Shown: positions 6,833 through 17,888, counted from the stretch's first letter. The stretch: DNA of 64,000 nt from Verrucomicrobiales bacterium (GCA_030730365.1 JANQVJ010000005.1:1-64000); one strand, 5' to 3'. A program made the numbers and translations. Notes: generated by a model from the letters alone, not told the origin.

Positions 6833-8881
6833 ATGCAATCCGAGCCCATCCCCGAATCCGCTTCGCTGGAGGTGAAGTCCGACACCCCTGGGACAGCGGC
6901 TCCTCGCTGGCGAGGTATTGCTTTGCTATCGGTCGGCACCATCCTCTGTCTCTTCACGCTGGCCGAGGTCAATTACCCGCAGTTATCCCCCCAGTCCCAG
7001 TTGGCGATCTTTGCGATGCTCGGGATGGTTCTCTGTTTTTTGCACCACCCTTTGCACTCCTCTTTAAAAGGACACCGCGTCGCACGGGCGAGTGATCTTG
7101 TCCTCGCCTTGCTCTCGGTGCTCGCTTGCAGCTATTTCGTGGTCCAGACCGAGCCCGCCTTTGCGAGCTTCTGGGCCGATGGGCAGTCGCTCGGCAACCG
7201 GGCCGGTCGGGAAAACTCGCTCGATTTTGCGGTCGGGGGCGTCCTCGCGATTCTCGTGCTCGAGGCGACGCGCCGCTCGATCGGTCTCGCTCTGCCCCTC
7301 CTTTCTCTTCTCTTCATCGGCTACTGCCTCTATGGCCAGGTCCTGCCCTCGTGGCTGCTCCCGCACCGCGGGTATGCACTGGATCGCACCATTTCCCAAA
7401 CCGTGTTGCAGGGGCAGGGGATCTTCGGCGTGGCGCTGCGTGTCATGTTCACCTACGTGTTCCTTTTCGTCATCTTCGGGGCTTTCCTCAAGGCGACGGG
7501 AGCGACGGGCTTCATCATCGATTTTGCCAAAAAAGTCTTCCGCAACAGTCTCGGCGGGCCGGCCAAGGTGTCAGTCCTCAGCAGCGGTCTCATGGGCTCT
7601 CTCTCCGGGAGTGCCGTGGCCAATACCGTCACGACGGGAACTTTCACCATCCCCATGATGCGGGCTTCGGGCTATTCGGCGGCGCGGGCTGCGGGGATCG
7701 AGGCGGCAGCCAGTTCGGGCGGGGCTCTCGTGCCGCCGGTAATGGGCGCGGCCGCCTACATGATGCTGGAGATCGTCACCCCGGCGGTCACTTATCTCCA
7801 GATCGTCCAGGCGGCCATTCTGCCGGCGGTGCTCTTCTACATGTCTCTTTTCCTCATCGTGCACTTCCACTCAAAACAGCTCGCGGCACGGGAGGGGAAA
7901 CTGGCCACGGTGGCGGATTTCGAATCGGATGGTAAAAAAACGGAAAAAGCGGCGGAGTTCAACATCTATGCCGGCCTAGTCTTCGTTGGTGCTTTTGCGA
8001 GTCTGCTCGGCTTTCTTTTCTTTGGTTACAGCCCCTTCCGCGCCGTGACTCTCTCGCTCGTCGTGATCCTGATCTTGAGCTGCTTCCACCCTTCGACCCG
8101 GCTAAACGTCCGTTCCCTGCTGGAGGCGCTGCGGGATTCGGCGCGCGATGTCATCCCGCTCATCTGCGCGGCCGCCTGCGTCGGCATCGTCATTGGTGTC
8201 GTCACCCTCACCGGAGCGGGGACGCGCTTCCCGTCGCTGATTATCCCGATTGCTGAAGGCAGTCTCCTCCTCGCGCTGCTCGTGATCATGCTCTCCTCCA
8301 TCGTCCTCGGGATGGGGCTGCCCTCGGTGGTGTGCTACCTCCTCCTCGCGACTCTCATCGGGGACGTCCTCGGCGATCTCGGGGTGGTGCCGCTCGCCGG
8401 GCACATGTTCATCTTCTATTTCGGCATGCTCTCCATGGTCACCCCTCCGGTCGCGCTTGCGGCTTTCGCGGCGAGTTCCATCGCGGGGGCTCCGATGATG
8501 GCCACGGCCATGCACGCCTTCCGCTCTTCTCTGGTTGGGTTTTTCCTGCCTTTCATGTTTGTCTTCCGACCCGAGTTGCTCATGCTCGCCCCGGACGGAG
8601 GACCTGCCGCCATCGGGGATATCACCCTCGCTTTTATCATTGCGGCGATCGGAACGGCGGCCTTTGCGATCGGTTTGACGGGCTACTATTTCGATGCCAT
8701 CACCAAGCGGGGACGCATCCTTTATTTTGTCGCGGCTGGTCTTCTCCTTTTCCCAGGGAATACCACGCTCTGGGAAGGCTTGGCCTTCCCCATCCACGAC
8801 CTCGGCGGCGCAATCCTCTTTGTGGTGCTCTCGGTGATTAACTTCCGAGCGGGGAAAAGATCAGCGTTGGGATCTGCGTGA
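6833..8881 (+). CDS. TRAP transporter fused permease (DctQM)
   Basis: This 682-residue integral membrane protein is a fused 4TM/12TM TRAP permease driven by an ion gradient. The N-terminal third has several hydrophobic helices (the DctQ-like part, about residues 25-180). The large DctM part follows, with the family string SGSAVANTVTTGTFTIPMM near residue 260, GGALVPPVMGAAAYMM, and GMGLPSVVCYLLLA with VTPPVALAAFAASSIA in the second half. It works with the TAXI lipoprotein upstream and is almost certainly co-transcribed with it. Gene length fits the family. Confidence 0.92.
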   Translation: MQSEPIPESASLEVKSDTPGTAAPRWRGIALLSVGTILCLFTLAEVNYPQLSPQSQLAIFAMLGMVLCFLHHPLHSSLKGHRVARASDLVLALLSVLACSYFVVQTEPAFASFWADGQSLGNRAGRENSLDFAVGGVLAILVLEATRRSIGLALPLLSLLFIGYCLYGQVLPSWLLPHRGYALDRTISQTVLQGQGIFGVALRVMFTYVFLFVIFGAFLKATGATGFIIDFAKKVFRNSLGGPAKVSVLSSGLMGSLSGSAVANTVTTGTFTIPMMRASGYSAARAAGIEAAASSGGALVPPVMGAAAYMMLEIVTPAVTYLQIVQAAILPAVLFYMSLFLIVHFHSKQLAAREGKLATVADFESDGKKTEKAAEFNIYAGLVFVGAFASLLGFLFFGYSPFRAVTLSLVVILILSCFHPSTRLNVRSLLEALRDSARDVIPLICAAACVGIVIGVVTLTGAGTRFPSLIIPIAEGSLLLALLVIMLSSIVLGMGLPSVVCYLLLATLIGDVLGDLGVVPLAGHMFIFYFGMLSMVTPPVALAAFAASSIAGAPMMATAMHAFRSSLVGFFLPFMFVFRPELLMLAPDGGPAAIGDITLAFIIAAIGTAAFAIGLTGYYFDAITKRGRILYFVAAGLLLFPGNTTLWEGLAFPIHDLGGAILFVVLSVINFRAGKRSALGSA

Positions 8882-8906
8882 TCTCTTTGCGTGTAAAGCG
8901 AGCTCC

Positions 8907-10631
8907 TCACTTCCCGTCCACTTCCTTCGCCAGCGCGAGGTATTTCACTGTCTCGCGTTTGATCACGGGCAGGAGGAAATAGACGCCGATGAGGTTAGGG
9001 ACGAGCATGGCAAAAACCATCGCATCAGAGAGCATGAGAATGTTATCGAGCGAGGCCGAGGCTCCCACGATGATGAGGAGGCAGAAGACGACCTTGTAGA
9101 CGATCACGGGGAGGTGGATGCGGTCTTCACCGAGGAAACTGAAAAGATACATCACGCCCTGCTGTCCATAGTAGGACCACGAGATCATCGTTGAAAAGGC
9201 AAAGAGGAAGACGGCGAGGCTGAGTAGGACGGGGAACCACGAAAGGACGGAGGCAAAGGCGAGCGAGGTCACCGGCACACCGGTTTTGCTCGTCACGGCG
9301 CTTTTGGCAACCCATCCGGTGATTTTTTCGGTTTCCTGGAAGGCTCCGTTGACGAGTCCGATGACCTCGACGTGATCGCCGTCCGTCTTTCGGGTATGGA
9401 GATACTGCCCGGGTTCGAGCTTTTGGACGAGCTCGGTCGAGGCCGGCGCTTTGATCAGGTCTGCCCCCGCAGGATTGACCTCGGCGCTGATTTGCCAGGT
9501 CCCGGTGATGACAAGAACGAGAGCGCTCATCGTGCAGACGACGACGGTATCCACGAATGGCTCGAGGAGCGCGACAAAACCCTCACTGGCCGGTTCGTTT
9601 GTCTTCACGGCGGAGTGGGCGATGGGGGCGGAGCCGAGCCCGGCTTCGTTCGAGAAAGCGGCCCGGCGCACCCCCTGAATGAGAACACCGATGATGCCTC
9701 CTGTCACCGCGTCGTTGCTGAAAGCCGAGCTAATGATCGTGCCAAAGGCTCCGGGCAGGGCCGTGATGTTCCCGAAAATAATGATGAGACAGGCAATCAC
9801 ATACATCCCGCACATGAAGGGGACGAGAAAGGACGTGACCCGGGCGATCGAGACGATTCCCCCGAGAATGACGAGGCCGGTGAGAATAGCCATGGCAAGA
9901 CCGAAGTAGACCGCACCGTTTCCACTTGCGCCGTTCAGGACGGGGAAAGTATTGCTCATCTGGCTGAAGGCCTGATTGGCCTGGAACATATTCCCAGCTC
10001 CAAAAGCGCCTCCGATAACAAAAACCGCGAAGATAAGCGCGAGGACTTTTCCGAGGCCGCCCAGACCGATTTCCCGGAGGCCGTCGCTGAGGTAATACAT
10101 GCCGCCTCCTTTGACGGTGCCGTTCTTCATGAACTTGCGGTATTTCACCCCGAGGGTGCATTCGGCGAACTTTGTCGTCATGCCGCAGAGGCCCATCACA
10201 ATCATCCAGAAGGTCGCGCCGGGGCCGCCGATACCGACGGCAACGGCGACTCCGCCGATGTTGCCCAGTCCCACTGTAGCCGAGAGGGCCGCGCTGAGCG
10301 CCTGGAAGTGGGTGATCTCTCCGGGCGCGTCTTTCGGTGTGTATTTGCCGCGGGCGGTGCGCAGGGCGATGCCGAAACCGCGCAGATTGATGAAGCGAAA
10401 GTAGATTGTCAGGAAAATCGCGGTGAAGGCGAGGAGAACGAGCACGATCGGCAGGACGACGCCGTCGGTGACTTCAAGGCCGAAGAAAACAATCTTATCC
10501 GCCATCACTGCAATAGGGGCGATGGTCTCGTCGATGCGTTCGGCCATCGATTTGCCGACCTCTTCACTGCGGGCGACGGATGCTGAGAAGAGCAGGGCAA
10601 AGAGGGCGAGAAAGCGGATGAGACGGGTCAT
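8907..10631 (-). CDS. Sodium:alanine symporter (AGCS family) with SH3-like insertion
   Basis: This 574-residue membrane protein imports small neutral amino acids with sodium. A signal-like hydrophobic start is followed by the AGCS core: LSATVGLGNIGGVAVAVGIGGPGATFWM, FAECTLGVKYR, GGGMYY and RRAAFSNEAGLGSAPIAHS, all highly typical. After TGTWQIS (about residue 380) it carries roughly 70 residues not seen in ordinary AGCS proteins, with LEPGQYLHTRKTDGDHVEV and ITGWVAKS resembling a bacterial SH3 fold. The core then resumes with the SWSYYGQQG box. By topology the extra domain should face the outside. It stands alone, convergent with the TRAP permease gene. Confidence 0.9.
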   Translation of the reverse strand: MTRLIRFLALFALLFSASVARSEEVGKSMAERIDETIAPIAVMADKIVFFGLEVTDGVVLPIVLVLLAFTAIFLTIYFRFINLRGFGIALRTARGKYTPKDAPGEITHFQALSAALSATVGLGNIGGVAVAVGIGGPGATFWMIVMGLCGMTTKFAECTLGVKYRKFMKNGTVKGGGMYYLSDGLREIGLGGLGKVLALIFAVFVIGGAFGAGNMFQANQAFSQMSNTFPVLNGASGNGAVYFGLAMAILTGLVILGGIVSIARVTSFLVPFMCGMYVIACLIIIFGNITALPGAFGTIISSAFSNDAVTGGIIGVLIQGVRRAAFSNEAGLGSAPIAHSAVKTNEPASEGFVALLEPFVDTVVVCTMSALVLVITGTWQISAEVNPAGADLIKAPASTELVQKLEPGQYLHTRKTDGDHVEVIGLVNGAFQETEKITGWVAKSAVTSKTGVPVTSLAFASVLSWFPVLLSLAVFLFAFSTMISWSYYGQQGVMYLFSFLGEDRIHLPVIVYKVVFCLLIIVGASASLDNILMLSDAMVFAMLVPNLIGVYFLLPVIKRETVKYLALAKEVDGK

Positions 10632-10723
10632 GATTCGCGAATGCTAAGGGGACGCGGCGCGTGATTGCAACCATTATTTGAACGCCGTCCCTCCTTCTCA
10701 GCAGGGTTTCGGCCGTTTTCGCC

Positions 10724-10751
10724 GCAAATTGAAAAATTCACCTCAATTTGC
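10724..10751. promoter_or_regulatory. Perfect 9-bp inverted repeat upstream of sdhC
   Basis: GCAAATTGA and TCAATTTGC are exact reverse complements separated by ten AT-rich bases, 57 bases before the sdhC start. Lack of a T-run argues against a terminator, so an operator for a dimeric regulator of the succinate dehydrogenase operon is more likely. The regulator is unknown. Confidence 0.45.
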
Positions 10752-10807
10752 CGAATTTAATACGCCACCTCTTGCAAAGAACCGTCGTAATGCTTAAGAA
10801 ACCGTAA

Positions 10808-11560
10808 ATGAACGCGCTTGGCAAAACACTCTGCCGATTTTGGGCTTCTTCCATTGGGAAGAAACTAGTCGTAGCTATCACAGGTATCATGCTTGTGGGA
10901 TTCCTCCTGGGACACATGACGGGGAATCTGCTCATTTATCAGGGCCGCAAGGATCTCAATGACTACGCCTATTTTCTCCACCACTTCCTTCACGGATGGG
11001 GGATCTGGCTGGCGCGTTTCGGCATCATCGTTGCTTTCGTCCTGCACATCGTCGCAACGATTTCTCTGACGCGGCAAAATCGGGTGGCGCGTTCCTCCCA
11101 GTATGCCTGCAACACCACCGTACAGGCATCGACGAGTTCGCGCATCATGATCTGGAGCGGTCTCACCGTGATTGCTTTTGTGATCTTTCACATTTTCCAC
11201 TTCACGGTCCGTGTTGACCCTGCTCTCGCGAGCATGAAAGACCCCGCAGACCCCTCGCGTCACGATGTCTACGGGATGCTGATCGCCGGGTTTAAAAATC
11301 CGCTCATTGTCCTTTTCTACCTTGTCTCCATCACCCTGCTCTGTTCACATCTCAGCCACGGGATCGCCTCGATCTTTCAAACGCTCGGGCTACGGACGGA
11401 AAAAACCCGAGTTCCCTTCGAGCGGCTCGGGCTCGCCATTTCCGTGCTGTTGTGGATCGGATTTCTGTCCATTCCTTTACTCATCCTGACCGGAGTCCTC
11501 ACAGACTCCGAACTTGCCTCGATGGCCTCTCCCGAAGCCCCTGCCGGGCTGAATCCCTGA
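10808..11560 (+). CDS. sdhC: Succinate dehydrogenase cytochrome b subunit
   Basis: This 250-residue protein is the membrane anchor of succinate dehydrogenase/fumarate reductase, in the single-subunit diheme (type B) family found in Bacteroidota, Chlamydiota and Verrucomicrobiota. Five hydrophobic helices are visible, with histidines placed to bind heme: [36 protein letters not shown] and SHLSHGI. It passes electrons between the iron-sulfur subunit and menaquinone. There is no sdhD, as expected for this type. It is the first gene of sdhCAB, with 37 bases before sdhA. Confidence 0.92.
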   Translation: MNALGKTLCRFWASSIGKKLVVAITGIMLVGFLLGHMTGNLLIYQGRKDLNDYAYFLHHFLHGWGIWLARFGIIVAFVLHIVATISLTRQNRVARSSQYACNTTVQASTSSRIMIWSGLTVIAFVIFHIFHFTVRVDPALASMKDPADPSRHDVYGMLIAGFKNPLIVLFYLVSITLLCSHLSHGIASIFQTLGLRTEKTRVPFERLGLAISVLLWIGFLSIPLLILTGVLTDSELASMASPEAPAGLNP

Positions 11561-11597
11561 ACCCTCCCTTTTTTCCGAACTCTCACCGAATCTGATC

Positions 11598-13604
<2,007 letters not shown>

Positions 13605-13650
13605 GTGCCCGGCGTAACCCTATCTGTAATCAAATTTTCGCAAAACTGTC

Positions 13651-14403
13651 ATGAACCTGACTCTCAAAGTGTGGCGCCAGAGCAGTCCGAACGCCACCGG
13701 ACGCATCGAAACCTACGAGGCCAGGGACATCCCTTCCGAGGCGTCCTTCCTCGAGATGCTCGATATCGTCAACACCGGCATCATCGAAGCGGGCAATGAC
13801 CCCATTCATTTTGACCACGACTGCCGCGAAGGCATCTGCGGGTCCTGCTCTCTCGCGATCAACGGTGTGCCGCACAGCAAAGAGAGTGGCATCACGACCT
13901 GCCAGGTCCACATGCGCAAGTTCCGCGAGGGTGACACGATCTGGATCGAACCTTTCCGCGCCCGCGCCTTTCCCGTGATCAAAGATCTCATGGTGGATCG
14001 CTCCGCCTTTGACCGCATCATCGCAGCCGGGGGCTACATCGACGTGCGGACCGGTTCCGCGCCCGAGGCGAATGCCATTGCCATCGGCAAAGAAGACGCC
14101 GACGATGCCTTTGACGCTGCTACCTGCATCGGTTGTGGTGCCTGTGTCGCCGCCTGCAAGAACGCGAGCGCCATGCTCTTTGTCGGCGCCAAGGCTTCGC
14201 ACCTCAATACTCTTCCCCAAGGCCATGCCGAAAAAGACCGTCGCGTCCTCGCCATGGTCCGCCAGATGGACACCGAAGGCTTCGGCAATTGCACCAACCA
14301 GTATGAGTGCGAGGCCGTCTGCCCCAAGGAGATCAGCGCCGACGTCATCGCCAAGCTCAACCGCGACTACGCTGCTGCTTCTGTTCGCGAAGTAGTTGAG
14401 TGA
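13651..14403 (+). CDS. sdhB: Succinate dehydrogenase iron-sulfur subunit
   Basis: This 250-residue protein carries three iron-sulfur clusters that move electrons from FAD to the cytochrome b subunit. The [2Fe-2S] ligands are in [15 protein letters not shown] with a later Cys in ITTC. The [4Fe-4S] and [3Fe-4S] ligands are in [13 protein letters not shown] and [15 protein letters not shown]. It is the last gene of sdhCAB, 46 bases after sdhA. Confidence 0.95.
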   Translation: MNLTLKVWRQSSPNATGRIETYEARDIPSEASFLEMLDIVNTGIIEAGNDPIHFDHDCREGICGSCSLAINGVPHSKESGITTCQVHMRKFREGDTIWIEPFRARAFPVIKDLMVDRSAFDRIIAAGGYIDVRTGSAPEANAIAIGKEDADDAFDAATCIGCGACVAACKNASAMLFVGAKASHLNTLPQGHAEKDRRVLAMVRQMDTEGFGNCTNQYECEAVCPKEISADVIAKLNRDYAAASVREVVE

Positions 14404-14462
14404 TCCTGCAACGTGCGCCCTGGGGGACGGAGGCGGACAGGGAGGTCTGCCTCACCTTTCCA

Positions 14463-14597
14463 CTAGCCCGCATTTCTCGCACCCGTTCTACGGCGACTGG
14501 CTGCGGCCAGCCCGGCTTCGATCGCCTCAATCTTCGCTCCACGCCGGATGATCGCGATGATCCGGTTTCGCTGTTCGGCGGTAAGGTTCTCATGCAT
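14463..14597 (-). CDS. Possible 44-residue protein, L7/L12-C-domain-like fragment
   Basis: A frame too short for the supplied track reads MHENLTAEQRNRIIAIIRRG followed by AKIEAIEAG and a short basic tail. The first 26 residues look like a helical segment of small proteins built on the ribosomal L7/L12 C-terminal fold (IxxIRxGxKIEAI). The part that should follow (the xLREATGxGLxEAK helix) is missing. It may be a remnant or a real small protein. The resemblance is from memory of the family pattern only. Confidence 0.3.
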   Translation of the reverse strand: MHENLTAEQRNRIIAIIRRGAKIEAIEAGLAAASRRRTGARNAG

Positions 14598-14780
14598 GAA
14601 AATGCGGGGCCTCTGTTTTGAGCAATCGTCACGAATTTACGGCTTTCGGCGGCAAATCCCGGAATTTGTTCAGCGTTTTCTTCCCCTGATCACGGATTGT
14701 CATTTCCATTGCATTGATTCTACTTTTCGTGACGCTTCTCTGTAGTAGAGTGAGAAGCGGCGGCAGGGGACTATATCCTG

Positions 14781-14819
14781 TTGAGCCGGAGACCTAACCC
14801 TTTTGAGTCGGAAACCCGA
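14781..14819 (+). repeat. 22-base spaced direct repeat before the prenyl synthase start
   Basis: TTGAGCCGGAGACC at 14781 is followed by TTGAGTCGGAAACC at 14803, immediately before the ATG at 14822. The two 14-mers differ at two positions. They could be a regulatory site in the leader or a ribosome-entry duplication. Confidence 0.35.
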
Positions 14820-14821
14820 AG

Positions 14822-16576
14822 ATGTCCTCCCCAGTCGAAACCATTCAAACGATCAAGGTTCCCAAGCCGGTTCCCATCACGACGACCCGTTTCCGTCCGC
14901 CGAAGAAGAACATCCCCCAGACGAAGCCGGAGCGTGACCAGTTCCTCCGGACGATACGCAACTACGTGGCGTTATCGAATCCCGTCCCGCCGATGCCGCT
15001 TGAGGAGCTCGACGTGCACGCGCGTCGCATTCTCGCGGAGCTGGGCTACGAAGGGGACGAGACCTACCTGCACTACACCGCTGTCTGTCTCAACAACGAG
15101 ATGTGGCGCGAGACCCTCGCCGAGATTCCGTATGAGCGCCGCCTCCTCCTCATGCCGAAGTGCCTGCGCGTCGAGGACAAATGCCCGGCGCCTTTTGACG
15201 AGTTCGGCCTGCTCTGCAAGCAGTGCGGTCTCTGCTCGATCCAGGACTTCCAGAACGAGGCCGAGCGTCTCGGCTACGCCGTCCTCGTGGCCGAAGGGTC
15301 GGCCATCGTGATGTCACTCATCCAGACCGGACAGATCGAGGCCATTGTGGGGATCTCGTGCCTCGCGGTGCTGGAGCGCACCTTTCCCTACGTCGAGGCC
15401 GCGGCGATTCCGTCCATCGCCGTTCCGCTCCTGCAGGATGACTGCATCAACACCACCGTCGATATCGACTGGGTCTGGGAATATCTTCATCTCACGAGCG
15501 ATGACAACACGCGCCGTCTCGATCTCACCGCTCTCCACGAAGAGGTGAAGGGCTGGTTCACCCCCGAAAGTATCGCCGCCGTGATGGGCCCGATCGAGGG
15601 AAAACAGGAGGAGATCGCCCGCGAATGGCTCGCCCGTGACGGGAAACGCTGGCGTCCTTTCCTCACCGTCGCCGCGTTCGAAGCGCTGCGCGAAGACCGC
15701 GGCAATCCTCTCCCTGACGACATCAAAAAGATCGCCTTTGCGACCGAGCTTTTCCACAAGGCCTCGCTCATCCACGATGACATCGAAGACGAGGACCACG
15801 GCCGCTACGACCAGCCGACCCTGAATGCCGAGCACGGCGTCGCGGTGGCGCTGAATGCGGGTGACTTGCTCATTGGTGAAGGCTACCGTCTCATCGGCGA
15901 ATGTGAGGCTCCCGACGCGCGGAAGACAGAAATGCTCCTCATTTCGGCTCGCGGCCAGCGTGAGTTGTGTCGTGGTCAGGGCGCCGAGCTCGTCTGGGCA
16001 CGGAATCCCGAGCCGCTCGATTCGAAGCAGGTTCTTGAGATTTTCCGGCAGAAGACGGCTCCGGCTTTTGAAGTGGCGCTGAAGCTCGGTGCTTCCTACG
16101 CGGGGCAGCTCGATGAATTCGCCGGGGTGCTCGAAAGCTATTCCGAGAATCTCGGGATCGCCTACCAGATCCAGGACGACATGGACGATCTCGGAGCCGA
16201 TGCGGGGGACAACGAATTGGAGAAGATGCGCCCGAGCGTGCTCCTCGCTGTCGCGCGGGAGCGGGCCAAGGGTGACGACCGTGCGGTGCTTGATTCTCTC
16301 TGGAGCCACGAAGACCTCGCCGGGGTCGAGATTCACAAGATCCGCAGCCTTGCCCACGAACTCGAGGCTGACGACAAGTGCATGCTCCTCTTCGAGACCT
16401 ACAAGGAAGCGGCCGTCCGCAGTCTTGCCGATCTTGAAAACGCGAACCTGAAAGGGCTCCTTCGACGAGTCATGGGCAAGATTTTCAACGATCTCGAGAT
16501 CAAAGGCTGGTGCCGCGAGTTCGAGGTGAAGAACGGGGTGCGGGAGGAAGAGGCGGAAGCAGTGACTGCCGGCTGA
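14822..16576 (+). CDS. DUF116 domain fused to polyprenyl diphosphate synthase
   Basis: This 584-residue two-domain protein has an N-terminal part (about residues 60-235) resembling DUF116, with five cysteines placed like metal or Fe-S ligands: KC at 114, C121 and the cluster CKQCGLC at 132-138. The C-terminal part (about 250-560) is a trans-isoprenyl diphosphate synthase with the first Asp-rich motif LIHDDIEDED and the second QIQDDMDDLG. The chain-elongation enzyme would make an isoprenoid diphosphate for quinones, undecaprenyl carriers or other lipids. Product length cannot be read. The DUF116 role is unknown. There is no frame break between domains, so the fusion looks genuine. It stands alone between sdhB and convergent minus-strand genes. 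Confidence 0.88.
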   Translation: MSSPVETIQTIKVPKPVPITTTRFRPPKKNIPQTKPERDQFLRTIRNYVALSNPVPPMPLEELDVHARRILAELGYEGDETYLHYTAVCLNNEMWRETLAEIPYERRLLLMPKCLRVEDKCPAPFDEFGLLCKQCGLCSIQDFQNEAERLGYAVLVAEGSAIVMSLIQTGQIEAIVGISCLAVLERTFPYVEAAAIPSIAVPLLQDDCINTTVDIDWVWEYLHLTSDDNTRRLDLTALHEEVKGWFTPESIAAVMGPIEGKQEEIAREWLARDGKRWRPFLTVAAFEALREDRGNPLPDDIKKIAFATELFHKASLIHDDIEDEDHGRYDQPTLNAEHGVAVALNAGDLLIGEGYRLIGECEAPDARKTEMLLISARGQRELCRGQGAELVWARNPEPLDSKQVLEIFRQKTAPAFEVALKLGASYAGQLDEFAGVLESYSENLGIAYQIQDDMDDLGADAGDNELEKMRPSVLLAVARERAKGDDRAVLDSLWSHEDLAGVEIHKIRSLAHELEADDKCMLLFETYKEAAVRSLADLENANLKGLLRRVMGKIFNDLEIKGWCREFEVKNGVREEEAEAVTAG

Positions 16577-16696
16577 TTCGGGCCGCCGCGGCGGCATCGA
16601 TCGAAGGTGTCAACTCCCTTGCGACGCGCTTTTCGGCGCGATTGGAGGGAGCGGGGCTTGTAAGAGTTTCGTCCTCCTCGACCCAATCAAACCGAC

Positions 16697-17104
16697 TCAA
16701 ACCCCCGAAAAAATCAGCCACCAGGCGATGCCGGAGGCGAGGCAGAAGAGGACGAAGAAATGGATTCCGTTCTTGTTCCGCTCGGCGTGGTAGCGGCGGC
16801 GTTCGGCGTGGGAGAGTTGCCGTTTCTTGGACGGACGCAGGGGGGGGCGATCTGGTGGAGGGAGAATGTTCTGTCCGCGCATTTGTTCGCGCCGGGCTTC
16901 GGCCGCGCTCTTTTTCTCGAGAAACGACTCGAGCGCGCCGATGCGGGCATGGAGCAGGTGGGCCTGTTCGCCTAGATCGTCGGACTTTTTTTTCTTCGCT
17001 CGGACAGGAGGCGTCCCCGGATGGAGGATAGGCAAAGTCTCTTTTGGGGGCTTCGAACTGCCGCGATGGCGACGGTTTTTCGGTCGGGAGGAGAAAAGGC
17101 TCAT
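16697..17104 (-). CDS. Hypothetical tail-anchored basic protein
   Basis: The product is not recognised. The supplied ORF is longer, but the ATG at 17104 (MSLFSSRPKN) gives a sensible 135-residue protein. It has a basic, proline-rich N-terminus, a helical middle (HARIGALESFLEKKSAAEARREQM), a basic segment SHAERRRYHAERNKN and one C-terminal membrane helix, FFVLFCLASGIAWWLIF. It should be anchored by its tail with most of the chain in the cytoplasm. It lies 86 bases downstream of another minus-strand gene with the same coiled-coil-plus-tail-anchor layout. Confidence 0.6.
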   Translation of the reverse strand: MSLFSSRPKNRRHRGSSKPPKETLPILHPGTPPVRAKKKKSDDLGEQAHLLHARIGALESFLEKKSAAEARREQMRGQNILPPPDRPPLRPSKKRQLSHAERRRYHAERNKNGIHFFVLFCLASGIAWWLIFSGV

Positions 17105-17190
17105 GTAGGAATCGGGGAAGGGAAGTAAGGCGAGACCTCGCACTCCCCGCGCTTCATGCGGGGTGCGTTGGTCGATGGACCTGAGACATC

Positions 17191-17850
17191 TTAGAAAAAG
17201 AGGAAGCCGATGAGGGCGATCACCCCAAAGCCAACGAAGGGTAGAGAGAAGGCGAATCCGCTCTTGAGCCAGTAGGTAAAATCTCCCTGCGCGACAGCGG
17301 GTATCGATGAGATGGAACGCATCGCCGTTTTTCCTTTGAAGAGTCCCGGTTTTTTGCCGAAGCCGTTGATCATGGGGAGAGCATTGTCGATCTCGTCTTC
17401 GGCGGCTTCGATGTAGCTGAGCGCACGGGCGAGCTCGGCCTTGCGATCGGCCCGGCTCCACATCTCGGGACGAAGCCCGTTGATGTTGGCGAGGTGACCC
17501 TCGAGGCGCTCATGCGCGGTCGTGCAGTCTTCAGCAACGCGTCGTGCCTCGGTCGCCTCACGGTCGAGGACGGAGAGGTAACGATTGAGCTCTTCGCAGA
17601 CTTCGATGCGCCCGCTCTTGAACTGCTGCTCTTTTTTCGTGAGTTCTTCGAGTTCAGCGGTCTGGCGTTTGATCTGCTCTTCCTGTTGACGGAGGGCGCG
17701 GAGCTGATCCTGTGCCTGCTGATACTCGTCGTCGAGATCTTCGCTGTAGGGCGTCACCGCCTGGAACTGCTTGGGATCGAACTGAATGTTCAGATCGTCT
17801 TTGTCGTCTTCGTCGAAGAAAAAGGGATGAATTTCAGCTGTTGCAGACAT
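17191..17850 (-). CDS. Hypothetical coiled-coil protein with C-terminal membrane segment
   Basis: The product is not recognised. The 219-residue protein begins with an acidic region (FFFDEDDKDDLN), then a long coiled coil from about residue 40 to 130 (YQQAQDQLRALRQQEEQIKRQ and onward). A short segment KPGLFKGKTAMRSI follows, and it ends in a hydrophobic pair of segments, FAFSLPFVGFGVIALIGFLFF, at the very C-terminus. The layout suggests a membrane-tethered scaffold. It precedes the tail-anchored gene at 16697-17104 on the same strand. Confidence 0.7.
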   Translation of the reverse strand: MSATAEIHPFFFDEDDKDDLNIQFDPKQFQAVTPYSEDLDDEYQQAQDQLRALRQQEEQIKRQTAELEELTKKEQQFKSGRIEVCEELNRYLSVLDREATEARRVAEDCTTAHERLEGHLANINGLRPEMWSRADRKAELARALSYIEAAEDEIDNALPMINGFGKKPGLFKGKTAMRSISSIPAVAQGDFTYWLKSGFAFSLPFVGFGVIALIGFLFF

Positions 17851-17888
17851 GGTTCAGGAAGTTGAATTTTAATTAACCTCCATTAATA

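Larger units (their letters stand above)
14404..14821. other. Intergenic stretch sdhB to prenyl synthase
   Basis: These 418 bases hold one candidate small ORF on the minus strand (14463-14597) and, just before the next gene, a 22-base spaced direct repeat. Nothing else was recognised. Confidence 0.5.

Noticed and set aside
9372-10586. 404-residue plus-strand ORF over the AGCS symporter gene
   Set aside because: It is the exact antisense of the conserved symporter gene and its composition (Asp, Glu, Gly, Arg-rich) is typical of shadow frames in GC-rich DNA.
15314-16597. 427-residue minus-strand ORF over the DUF116-synthase gene
   Set aside because: No domain was seen and it overlaps a gene with clear catalytic motifs over its whole length.
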